NCBI GenBank assembly: GCA_009602725.1
Contig: WELB01000257.1
Location: 77,587-141,586 of the forward strand
Direction: 5' to 3'
Source of the DNA: Spirogloea muscicola
Lineage: Eukaryota > Streptophyta > Zygnematophyceae > Spirogloeales > Spirogloeaceae
DNA: 64,000 bases
In this document: positions 34,075-43,407 of the stretch, one piece after another
How positions within the stretch are numbered: position 1 is the stretch's first letter
Layout: each line of letters opens with the position of its first letter
The notes under the pieces: generated by a model
What the model was told of the DNA's origin: nothing
The model's database searches: none
Seen by the model: only the letters and a program-made list of their open reading frames with translations
Program-made: the position numbers and the translations under genes

Positions 34075-35240
34075 TTAGTCGGGATGCTCGGGATTCTCTG
34101 GGCCTTCCAGGTAGAGATCACGCAAACGAGGACAACAGGTGATGAAGGCAACCAACAAATCTGGCTCTCCATAGAACTCAAATTCCAGGAAGACAGATAC
34201 TTTCTCCAGGTGCGCCAAATCAGGCAGCTCTTGCAGCTCCTTACGCAAGTGCTTGACCCAGCACTGGTCACTGACCAGCTTTGTGAGGAAGGGGCGCTCT
34301 GCCAGTGTGTCAGCGGCAAATCTGTTGACAGCCCTGAGCACCTGTTCAACTCAACACTCTGAAGCTGGTGGCAATTGGCTGCAATCTGCCAGACCCTAGA
34401 GGCTGTGATGGTGCTGTTGCTTGCCAGCTCGAGCACCTGAAGCTGCTGTAGAATTTCCGCCACATGCCGCAAGCCCTCGTCTGTTAATCTTGAGGTGAAT
34501 TTTGAGGTCACAGCAGGATCACCACAATAATTCTTCCAAGAAAGCTTCAGACACGTCAAACTGCGGCAGTGTGACGTGATGATGCGCACGTCCTCGTCTG
34601 CCAGCACTTCATGTCGCATCGTCAGGAGGCCGAAGATCAAGGCTCTTCTGCCAACACCCGGCAATTCGCTTCTGCAGCACCAACTGCTGCTCCAATCCTC
34701 TTCCACATTTATGCTTGCAAAGCAAATGCGCATGCGACTAGGGCCTCGTATTCAGCAGAGCGGCGCAGAGGGCTGGTGCTGTCATTCACCCTCACGTTCA
34801 TCCACTTCGGGCGAAGGCTCTCGAGCGCGGTGAGCCGAGTGAGGCTGCTGCGGACGGCAGCGCATTAGGTGGTTGATGGAGAACATTGATGGTGTGAAGT
34901 GCCTCGTTGAAATAGATGAATCGAGCAAATGGATATCGCAAGCAAGTGTGGTGCACACGCCGTCCCGCCGCTGGCAGATTGAGGAAGACATGCTGGCACA
35001 CCATTCTCATCTGTACTGATTACAAAACTCAAAAGTATAGGAGCCTCACCATCGTCGCTGCACAAGAGGCCATCGAGACGCAAGATCTCCTCCGATACCA
35101 GATTGTACCATCCAGCTCCTACCTTGATATAAGGGGCCGAACGCGACAAATTTAGAGAGGACATTGCAATTTCTATGTATCTCGGCTTAAGATCGTCCAG
35201 CCCAACCTGGACGGCAGCCCAGCTGAAAGTCAATGTATCC
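34075..35240 (-). CDS. F-box/LRR-like protein gene, possibly decayed
   Basis: Minus-strand stretches with clear LRR character: about 34858-34740 (RLTALESLRPKWMNVRV), about 34680-34370 (ADEDVRIITSHCRSLTCL, LTDEGLRHVAEILQQLQVL, CHQLQSVELNRCSGL) and about 34341-34075 (LRKELQELPDLAHLEKV, CCPRLRDLYLEGPENPE, stop). The first follows a plausible acceptor (CCGTCCGCAG). A possible N-terminal exon at about 35233-35120 reads VGLDDLKPRYIEIAMSSLN. A weak F-box-like segment may lie near 34950. The shift between the last two stretches lacks clear splice sites, so a frame shift is possible. LRR/F-box proteins usually pick substrates for SCF ubiquitin ligases; that role is only suggested here. Confidence 0.5.
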
Positions 35241-35345
35241 AGACCACATTATGTGAATCATATCTGACAATCACAACAACACGAGAACAAGCACGCCGTT
35301 CGTTGTCAACGGCGCAGTTAGAATGCAGCCACTTGTCGATAATAC

Positions 35346-35502
35346 CTGACTCAGATGCCTGAGTCAGTACACCGCTTCGAGCTGTGAAAGTTCAAAGATA
35401 GGCAGTATTGAAGGATTGGGGTGCACGACTTCTTCACTGGAAGTCGTGCAACCTGGGCGGAAAAATTTGCGGCCACCTCTATTTGGAATGGAGGTGGCCG
35501 CA
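35346..35502. other. Three serial near-perfect hairpins
   Basis: Hairpin 1: CTGACTCAG (35346-35354) pairs fully with CTGAGTCAG (35359-35367), loop of four. Hairpin 2: TGCACGACTTC (35422-35432) pairs fully with GAAGTCGTGCA (35440-35450), loop of seven. Hairpin 3: TGCGGCCACCTC (35468-35479) pairs fully with GAGGTGGCCGCA (35491-35502), loop of eleven. Their sequences are unrelated to one another. No ORF or known element accounts for them. They could be a structured RNA, a terminator-like region of an unseen transcript, or repeat remnants. Confidence 0.6.
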
Positions 35503-36378
35503 GTCGCATTCTACCATGTGGAGGCTTGCCGCACGGAGCAGACCACCACACCATCTCAAAGTCAGTCGTCAAGGCAACCCGATGCCTCAAACAAAGCCCA
35601 TTTGGCAGGTGAAGACGGCAGATCACGGCTGGAGCCAGTATCTCCAATTGCAGCAGGTTGAGACGGCTGATACGCCTTGGCCGTCATTCTGGCAACAAAG
35701 GCCGCAACTTACCGTCAGGAGATTTAAGCCCCCTCGCGTTACACAGACGATCAGTGTTTTCCACTTTTACCTCATGCTCATAACAGAAATGTCACCAGTA
35801 GGTGCCTATCTGCCTCAGCAGCCTCGTACTGCTCAACGAAATAGGGCTTATGTCCACAGAACTCCGGCCTCAACAGATGGTCAGATTTAAAAGAGTGGCT
35901 TGATTGTTGGAACACAGGCTCGGCACTGTTAATTATTGGATATCAGTTGAAGTGACTTGAATGAGTATCTAGCATCACAACGGTAAGCTGTATATAACGT
36001 CCTTCATGATGTCTATTACTCAACAGCAACCTTAGTTCTGATCGTGTTCAGCATCACCGAGCATCTTATAGATGGGGGAAGCCAGATCTATGCCAGCTGC
36101 ATATACTTCACTCTCCTAAGGGCTCAGCAGAGAACTCGACGATTTCTTCGAATGCCCAGCAATGACAAAGAGTATGCTTGTTGAAGTTGTAAGGATGTAT
36201 CCTTCGACGTGATTGCCCAGGTGCTGTCAAAAACAAGTATCTCCCTACAGCTGCAGCAGGTACACAATTGCTGCGGCCGGAGTGATTGACCTCTTTCATG
36301 TGATGTGCCGTTGGCAAGACTCACATCTGCTGGGCAAGACTAACATCTGCTGGATGCCTCGGTACAGTGTACACACTG
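35503..36378. other. Intergenic, no gene seen
   Basis: About 875 bases of lower GC content without a convincing coding, RNA or repeat feature. Confidence 0.45.
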
Positions 36379-36916
36379 TGTAATGAACCAACCGTTTGGT
36401 CACGCCACATGGGTCTGTTGGCATTATTACATGACCGGCCATTTGGGACAAGTGGCCCGCCAGGTGGCGGGCTGGCTTGCCGGGCAAGTGGCCCGCCCAG
36501 AGGCGGGCCCCGCCCGTCTAGAAGTACCCCTCGCTAGGATCCGCCCGTTAAGGATCTTTGGCCCGCCGCAAGGCAGGCCATGGAGCGACCCGCTCACACC
36601 CCGGGAGGGGGGGTGGCACGGGAAAGGACGAGGAGCCTTGGGGCTGAGGCTCGAGAGGAGTTCGGACCAGGGAAGCCCAGGAGCAGCCTTGCCGCTGCTC
36701 GCCGCCACAGCCGCTGCCGCACTCCGCTGCGGGGCCTGCTGCGCCGGCCTGCGCCCAGGAGGTGGAGTCGCCGCCGGACGGCGGCGCCACAGGGCCTGTC
36801 TTCCGCCTATGCGCTAGTGCTTTGCCTGTGTAGTGGGTTGGTCCCTAAACCCCCTACAGCCGAACTCATCATGGACTGCTCACCCTAATTGCGTGTGTAG
36901 GACGAGGTTCTTTACA
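36379..36916 (+). mobile_element. Solo LTR, family A (Ty3/gypsy chromovirus)
   Basis: 538 bases, starting TGTAATGAACC and ending TTCTTTACA, collinear with the family A LTRs at 46623-47169 and 48571-49119. No internal element sequence follows on either side and no clear target duplication is visible. It is more diverged from the other two than they are from each other, so it looks like an older insertion reduced to one LTR. Confidence 0.75.
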
Positions 36917-37739
36917 GGGAGCATGCGAGGCCATCGGGACAAGCCTGGACGGGACCGAATGAACGACAACACCCCTTGTGCCAGGGCTGCAAATTCCATC
37001 CGGCACGATGCTAACGGCCACAAGACCAGGGTGATATCCGGAAAACTTTTCCACAACTGATTGAACACCATGTGAGCGTCAATAGCACAGTTTGGCGCTC
37101 ATAGACCTAAAAAAGTGTACAACCAGGGCTTATATCATCCGCCCGAGCCAGCGCGCCTGGGGATCACACCGGAGCCACACGGGCGGGACTTTGCTAGTGG
37201 CCTCGTAGCTAGCTAAGGCAGGGCAAAGCATTTTCTGCCCACAGCTGCATACATGGTCATGTAGCATTTAACGGCAGCGGTGGATTAAGTGGTGGACATC
37301 TTACATTCCGCCTCCACTTAGGTGTTCACGTCCGTGGAACTAGGACAAGACTTCACAGTAACGCGCAAAGCGTACATAGCATGATTTGGTAATGCGCAAA
37401 GGAAACGAATTGCTATGCGATTTTTACGGAGACAGTGAGCAACCGGTACGGCGTCTGCTGGGTCCAAGCTCGGCTAAAGCCATGGCCTATTCACTCCACG
37501 AGATACTCATCACCTTAAGAATGCTCATGAATTGTCTTGTTGTGACAACATGAACTCACATTGATGGTCTTATCCTCGACAATGAGGCGAGGGAACGATA
37601 TGTACAGCCACCCGACTCGTTGCCTTCAGCTGGAACCCGCCAAAGATCTGTACTGTACACACTGTACACACACACTGTGTAAGGAACCTCGCCCTACACA
37701 CGCAGTCAGGGTGAGCAGTCTCTGGCTTTTCTCAACGGA
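36917..37739. other. Unassigned DNA with an LTR-A end fragment (37678-37722, minus)
   Basis: Mostly unrecognised. 37678-37722 is the inverted terminal part of a family A LTR (TGTAAGGAACCTCGCCC). Its left flank (TGTACACACACTG) resembles the left flank of the solo LTR at 36379, perhaps through shared target sequence. Confidence 0.5.
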
Positions 37740-38280
37740 ACTGCTTTCCGGCCGTCGATGTGCGCGGTGCTTTCAGGTCTCAGTGGCTCGACCTGTTGGC
37801 CAGACTTGCGCAACGCCCTGTGTCCAGCAAGCGAGGTGAGCAGGCCGACTTCAACGACGCTGGCTCGCTAGCTCAGGTCTTCCGCATGCGCCTATTCGCC
37901 TCACTCCAGCAGTCCATGGCCCATGCCTTCCATCGTGCTGGCCGTGCTCTAGCTTCAGCCTCTGGCATTCGTCAGGGGGATTGCTTGCCGGCTGCTCGTC
38001 ATCCTAAGCTGCGGCCCCTCACTAGAGATTGCTAATTGGTTGTCTTACCGGGCAAGCTTTGAGAAAGCGCTTTGGCCCCTCCGGACCTTGTCAAATGTTC
38101 CCGGGCTGGCGGTTCACAGATTTGGCCTATTTGGGAGAGCCACTTTCTTTCTGTCCGGCGGCTAGTCTTTCTAATTTGCCGCTCCTACTTCGTCAATCAA
38201 GACTGCAGGGCTGTATCATCAGCAGGGTGGATGCAATGTCATTGCTGGGCCGTCCTGTACGACGAAGAAAAAGGAGAAGA
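37740..38280 (+). mobile_element. LINE-1 C-terminal end and tail
   Basis: Encodes WLDLLARLAQRPVSSKRGEQ, SLAQVFRMRLFASLQQSM and an LTRDC end before the stop (about 38033), matching the 33223-33812 copy. The following 3' UTR shows GGGCTGGCGGTTCACAG and TTGGGAGAGCCACTTTC. Confidence 0.65.
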
Positions 38281-39000
38281 CGCTTCCAGGAGAGGGCAGT
38301 GGCTGTGAGAGGCCATCGCAGATAAAGACTGAACAATGTTCAGAGAAGCAATTGTTCGCCCATAGAGAAGAGGGGCTGGCAAGGCCAGCCAAAAAGAATG
38401 GACAAAAGTTCAGATAGCCAAAGAAGGTGCCGAGAATAAAACTTACACAGCTAGACACGAGACGAAGCAGAGGGACATTTGAAGGGGGCAGAGAAGACGC
38501 TAAAGCACACAGGGAATTAAGTAGCCACGAAACGCTCAATAACCCCTGTTGAGCAGCCGCAGGTCGGAGAAGCTAGTCTCCGGGTAGCGGGTCCCCTCGC
38601 CAGAGCCAGAGGCTGCAGCCGAGGCACAACCGGCACGCAGATGTAGCGCGCGTGCTATGGAGCGCTGCAGCGAGACTGACAGGCGCATGCGATACATCTG
38701 CGCTCGAGAGCCTGCTGCATTGATTTCAGCCTGCTCCCCGTTGTACCGGCGGGATACAGCGCTGCGGGAGAGCTGGTGAAGAAGCTCGACCCACCAATTG
38801 CCAAACGCCCCGTGAGTGTCGATAGCGAGCGGGAAGAACTCTTCCTCCCCCGGGTGGTCTGCATACTTGAACTCCTTGGCTCGGGCGGCGCAGGCCACCG
38901 CATGCCCAGCCTTGATGGCAGAGAGCGTGGAGTGGGCACGGTCGAAGGAGTCGGTTGTGACCACATCCTTGCCACATGAAGACCTCCTTGCTGACGTCTT
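38281..39000 (-). mobile_element. LINE-1 C-terminal region and tail, inverted
   Basis: 38990-38536 on the minus strand encodes AIKAGHAVACAARAKEFKY, EEFFPLAIDTHGAFGNWW, QMYRMRLSVSLQRS and LLNRGY-stop. The tail with the GGGCTGG/CCAGCCC hairpin runs on to about 38281. Confidence 0.7.
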
Positions 39001-39985
39001 AGCGCTTAGTATCTTGCTTCTTGCGCTATCCGGCCCGTTCAGACCTTGTCCATTCTTCAGGGCTGGCTTCTCACAGCCACTGCTGTCAACCTGGAAGCGC
39101 TTTTCCACCACATCCAGGATGAGGCGCGGTCCGCCAGCCAGTGGAGTGGCCAGGAGGTCGACCCGTCTGGCGTGGAGACCGTCTCGTCACCTCTTTGTTG
39201 GAGCGGCATCACTGAGGAGTTCGTCTTTCTTTCTGCGGCCTCTGCTGGCCAGGCTTGCGTGGCGCGCTGTGTCCCGCAGGCGAGGTGAGCGGCTGGCTGA
39301 CTTCAACGCTGCTGGCTCGTGGGCCCAAGTCTATCGCATGCGATTGTCGATTCCCCTTCAGCGGTCCATGGCCCACGCCTTGCATCTGCGTGCTGGCCCG
39401 TGCTCTCGCTGTAGCCTCTGGCTTCCGTCAGGGGGATAGTTTTCCGGCAGCTAGTCTGTCGCATTTGAGGCTCCTCACTCGTAGCTACTGAGTGGTCCAT
39501 CCTCCACCCGTTCTGACTTAGCATTTTCAGGCCCCTCCGTCATTGTGGCCCCTTCAAACCTTTGTCAAAAATTTTTGGGCTGGTTTTTCACAGGCCTTGC
39601 ACCCATTGGGAGAAAGAAAGTGCTCGCCCATAGAGAAGAGGGGCTGGCGAAGCCAGCCCAAAAAGAGCTCTCATTGACAATTGGGAGAGCCACTTCTCTC
39701 CGAGAAGCCTGCCTCCACGAGGATGCCGTGCATGACGTCGTGGAGGAGTTCAATAAAAAAAAGAGCCTTCTTTTTTCCGTTTTCGGCTGGCTGTTCACAG
39801 CCCTTGGCCCCTGTAAGCTGGAAGAGCTGGTCCTTAGGAGAGCGACAAACTTTCGGCCTGGCTATCTACAGCCCCTGCCTTGTACTGGAAGAGCTTTAGG
39901 CTGTCTTTTTGGGCTGGCCTTTCACAGCCCTTGCCCCCACTGAGAGAGCCACTTCTTCTACTTTCACAGCTACTACCTTATATTG
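39001..39985 (+). mobile_element. LINE-1 tail, C-terminal end and second tail, plus orientation
   Basis: A 3'-UTR piece (39001-39110) precedes a C-terminal fragment (about 39111-39491: SWAQVYRMRLSIPLQRSM, HLRLLTRSY, stop). Several 3'-UTR modules follow: GGGCTGGTTTTTCACAGG (39577), GGCTGGCGAAGCCAGCC (39642, inverted), GGCTGGCTGTTCACAGCCC (39785) and GGGCTGGCCTTTCACAGCCC (39912). This is at least two LINE tails nested or joined. Confidence 0.6.
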
Positions 39986-40415
39986 GAAGAGCTGGTTATT
40001 GTCCTTTCTCATCGACAAGGCGGCCTTCACGGCCACGCTGCAGCTCCTCCCTCCAACCGACGAGCGCGGGCATGCCCGGCTGCGCTCGGGATCTTCCCCT
40101 GGCGTGGCAGCCTGGCTCTCGGGCGCTTGCGCTCTATGATGCACTCCGGAAGCCGGACGAACCCTTCCGCACGGCAACCCATCGCCTACTGGGTCTCCCC
40201 CCGCCCTGTCTGCAGGGCGTGCTCCAGTGCGAGTGCGGGGATCGGTCGGCGGACCCGGCGGAACTGGCGGCGCATGTCCTCCGGTGCGGTGGAGGAGAAC
40301 GCACGGCAGCCCACGACCTCCTCAGGGATGCCATTTTGGCATCTTCCAGGAGGCCGGCTACTCGGTAGCGCTGGAGAACACCTCGGTCATGCCAATTCTT
40401 CAGGGAATTAGGATT
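39986..40415 (+). mobile_element. LINE-1 internal fragment with zinc knuckle
   Basis: Encodes ALYDALRKPDEPFRTATHRL, then CECGDRSADPAELAAHVLRC (a CxC...HxxxC knuckle) and RTAAHDLLRD. A frame change follows before FQEAGYSVALENTSVMP, the start of the endonuclease-like part. This is the segment that lies just upstream of the region kept in 33223-33812. Confidence 0.65.
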
Positions 40416-40419
40416 TAGG

Positions 40420-40667
40420 GTTTCGCAGATCGACCCGCTCGGTAACCACGGGTCGATACATAAAGGTTGCTAATCGATGCCTGAATACTAGATGGCAGGT
40501 ACGAAGCCCTTCTGCCACCAACTAGAGCTCGCCCAGCTTTCTGGTGCAAAGCATCAGCCTGGTCACGCTGCAAACAGGCCGAAACTCGTCGTCGCAAGAA
40601 CGACAAATATGCAGCTGGCAAGCCCATCTCAGCCGTAAACACAACTGCATGTCTTGCATAGCCTAGA
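40420..40667 (-). mobile_element. LINE-2 3' end
   Basis: Near-identical to 22850-23075: on the minus strand AAYLSFLRRRVSACLQRDQ ... AGRALVGGRRASY, then a C-terminal STRGY and stop. Inserted next to the LINE-1 internal fragment. Confidence 0.7.
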
Positions 40668-41120
40668 TTGAAAATATTCTCAGGAGACTGTGCCAAAGAT
40701 GTCGACTGTAGCTGGCAGGAGCTGATCGCATTGGGGGTAATCGAAGTAGTGCTGCAGCTTCTCCAGCGGCTGGCCCGGCAGGCCATCGATCGGCGGCTGG
40801 GTCAGCCAGAGGAGCTGCCCGGCTTCAAGGCTGCTAACTCGCTGGCGCAGGTATTCCGCTGGCGGTCTCGTTCCAGCGCTCCCTGGCTTACGGAGTCCAC
40901 TCGCGCGCAGGCCGCGCTATGGCTGCTGCATCTGGGGTTAGGCGGAGTGCCTCGTTCCCAGCTGCGAGTTACTCTGACTCGCGGCTGCTCACTCGTGGGT
41001 ACTGAGCTTCCCCTTTGCGTCGTCTCGTGTCTAGCTGTGTAGCTTTCCTTTCTGCTCCCTTTTGGCTCTCTGGGTATTGTCCATTCTTTTAGGGCTGGAC
41101 TCTGCCAGCCCCTCTTCTCC
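40668..41120 (+). mobile_element. LINE-1 C-terminal end and tail
   Basis: Encodes LLQRLARQAIDRRLGQPE, ANSLAQVFRW and, after a shift, the CSLVGTE-like end near 41007. A 3' UTR with TTTAGGGCTGGACTCTGCC (about 41090) follows. Confidence 0.6.
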
Positions 41121-41144
41121 ATGGACGCGCATCTCCTAAGAAGG

Positions 41145-41278
41145 CCAGTCTTCCGCTGCGCTAATGCGCGAGTGCTTCGCCGTATAGAGGGTTGCCTACT
41201 ATATGCCCTACAGCCAAACTTAAAAGGACAACTCACCCCTGACTTTGTGTGTAGGGGCAGGTTATTACGCTTACCCAG
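41145..41278 (+). mobile_element. Diverged LTR-A 3' end fragment
   Basis: About 130 bases collinear with the last part of the family A LTR (GCGAGTGCTTCGCCG, CCCTACAGCCAAACT, GTGTGTAGGGGCAGGTT), with many substitutions by eye, so old. No internal sequence is attached. Confidence 0.55.
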
Positions 41279-41689
41279 ACCAGGGGCCACTGGTTTTGAG
41301 AGCTTGCAACAGTGCATCGATGCGGCACTGGTGTTGTAATCGTATACAACACCAATTGATAAAAGAGCACAGACCCATCATGTTTGAAGCTTACTGCTGA
41401 GGACAAGCTCAGCGGGAGCAATTACATGGGTCTCATGTTAGCCAGCCTTGTCCTTGCCATGGGCCGTGCCTCACAATGATATTGTTGGCCCAGGCCTCGT
41501 CAAAGGAGGCGCTGGGACCTTGCAAGCCTGGATGCGATGCGCCATAACACCACATCGATGGCAGGTGCAATCCGGTCTGCCATATATTGCTCCTTGGTGG
41601 ACGTTGGCTACAGCCCGTCACGGTCTCTGAGCCTCTTGAGAGCAGGAGGCCCAACCGGGGCAGCCGACTCAGTAGCCACACGCTTCCTC
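41279..41689. other. Unassigned DNA
   Basis: About 410 bases between an LTR relic and LINE sequence. Nothing recognised. Confidence 0.4.
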
Positions 41690-43407
41690 ATTGGAAGAGA
41701 TATAAGTGATGTACGTCTTTAGACGTGCTTGCCTTTGTACTTGGTCATTTGGCCCTTGTTTCTTCCAAATACACGAAAAAATTCCTGGAGGAGATCCAGC
41801 CAGCGACTGCAGAAAGCCCCCGTGGACCTTAACCGCCAGAGCCGCAAATTCATCACCAGCAGGGTGGTCGGCGTACTTAAATCCTCCTTGCCACGGGCCG
41901 CCAGGCCGACCGCGTGCTCGGCGGTCGACGACGATCTGGGGAGATTTGGCGGAATCGACGCGTGGCGGTCACCACATCCGCGATGATGCGTGGACCGCCT
42001 CCGGGCGGGACGGCGACCGGGTCGGCGTGCCGGGTATGGAGCTGTCCGTCCGTGCCCAGCTGGATGGGCATAATGGAGTGTTTACGACGGCCACCGTGTA
42101 GCCCGCCTCCACGAACACTCCCTGCATGCCTTCCCTCAAGAGGTCGTGGGATCGGGTCCTCTCGCTTCTGTGCGCGCAGTGGAGCACGTGTGCAGCCAGC
42201 TCCGCAGCGTCAGCGTGGCGGGCTCCGCACTCAAACTGCATGACACCGACAAGGCAGGAGGGAGGAGGCCCAGGTACCGGTGGACGGCTGTTCGGAAGAC
42301 TGCCTCGCGCATTGTGAGCGCCGCGTTATGAGGGAACGTTAAACCACTCCGCCGCCCCAGGAGAGGAGGCCGAGAGGAACCGGCTCCCGTAGGTCGTGCT
42401 GAGCAATGAGGTCCACCGTCTTGTTGTAGGCCGCCCTATCCACCAGCGCCATGTAATGTGCCTGGGCACGCAGGTCAGGGGTGTGGGCGAGGTGCACGAA
42501 TGGGAAGGCCTGCTCCGACAAGTCGGGGTGGGCCGCCAGGACCCCGTCGCGGGTGTTGTAAGAAATCTATGAGACTCTTGCTAGCTCGTATGATCTGGGT
42601 TCTAGAACTGTGTGTGGAGCCGCGCGGTACCACCACCATGCGCGCATTATAAGGCCCACACACAGTGAAGTGTCGGCGGGGTACTGAGGGGCTCAGGGTT
42701 TATCCCTGAGCTAGGGAGTCCGGTGGTCTCAGCGGTTGGTGGATCGATTGGATCTCCACCGTTGGGGTTGGCGCCGACCCGTGAGATCCAGGCTGGCAGC
42801 GCTAGGGCGAGCAGCCGGGTTCAGGGTTTGAGGGGCTGGGGGGGGCTTGCTCCCTTGCACTCACTAGGGCGTACGCCACCGATCCCCGCCGGCTCAGCAG
42901 AGCGCACTGCAAGTGCGGCAGTACGGGGGTCGAGTAGTGAGGTTGCCAGCAGCAGCCACAGCGGCAGCAGCGGCAGCGGCGGCGGCGGCAGCAGCTTCAC
43001 ACGGGAGCTTCTGCAAATCCCCGCAAGGCGTGACAGCGGCGGCTGCAGCCTGCAGCAATTCCCTGTGCGCTTCGTCATTTAACACCAGCACAGATGGGCA
43101 GAACTCAAATCTGTACAGCGGGCAGAGCGGAGGGCTGCCTGGAAGGGCAGCTGGCCGGTCGCCACTTCAGCTGCCGCCCGCTCCAAGGCGCGATTGCCTT
43201 TGACGAGGAAGCGCTGGCAGATGGGACCAGCCACCTGAGCCCAGCTGGCCAGGTATGCCGTCTCACAGGCGCCGGCAACTGGGCGGCCGCCCAAGCCGCC
43301 GCGGCTGACAGGCAGGCTAGCCTGCAGGATCGCGGCTGGCGATGTGAGGAAGTCGGGGTGCTGGATCAGGGTGGCCGCGCTCGCCAAGATGCCGGTGTCA
43401 AATGACG
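41690..43407 (-). mobile_element. LINE-1 fragment, minus strand, holding another insertion
   Basis: Read on the minus strand: 43387-43079 has LPVSRGGLGGRPVAGACETA and AYLASWAQV, a region usually found after the reverse transcriptase in algal LINEs. 42521-42339 follows (LVDRAAYNKTVDLIAQHDL), then 42240-42110 with the zinc knuckle FECGARHADAAELAAHVLHC and RSHDLLREG, then endonuclease-like parts down to about 41870. Frames change several times. Roughly 42560-42800 fits none of these parts and looks like a foreign insert. 41690-41770 matches a LINE-2 3' UTR in plus orientation. Confidence 0.6.

Noticed and set aside
34075-35240. LINE or LTR origin for the LRR-like frames
   Set aside because: Residue spacing and motifs fit leucine-rich repeats and match none of the LINE or LTR parts in the window.
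41145-41278. Promoter or UTR of an unknown host gene
   Set aside because: The segment is collinear with the end of the family A LTR.
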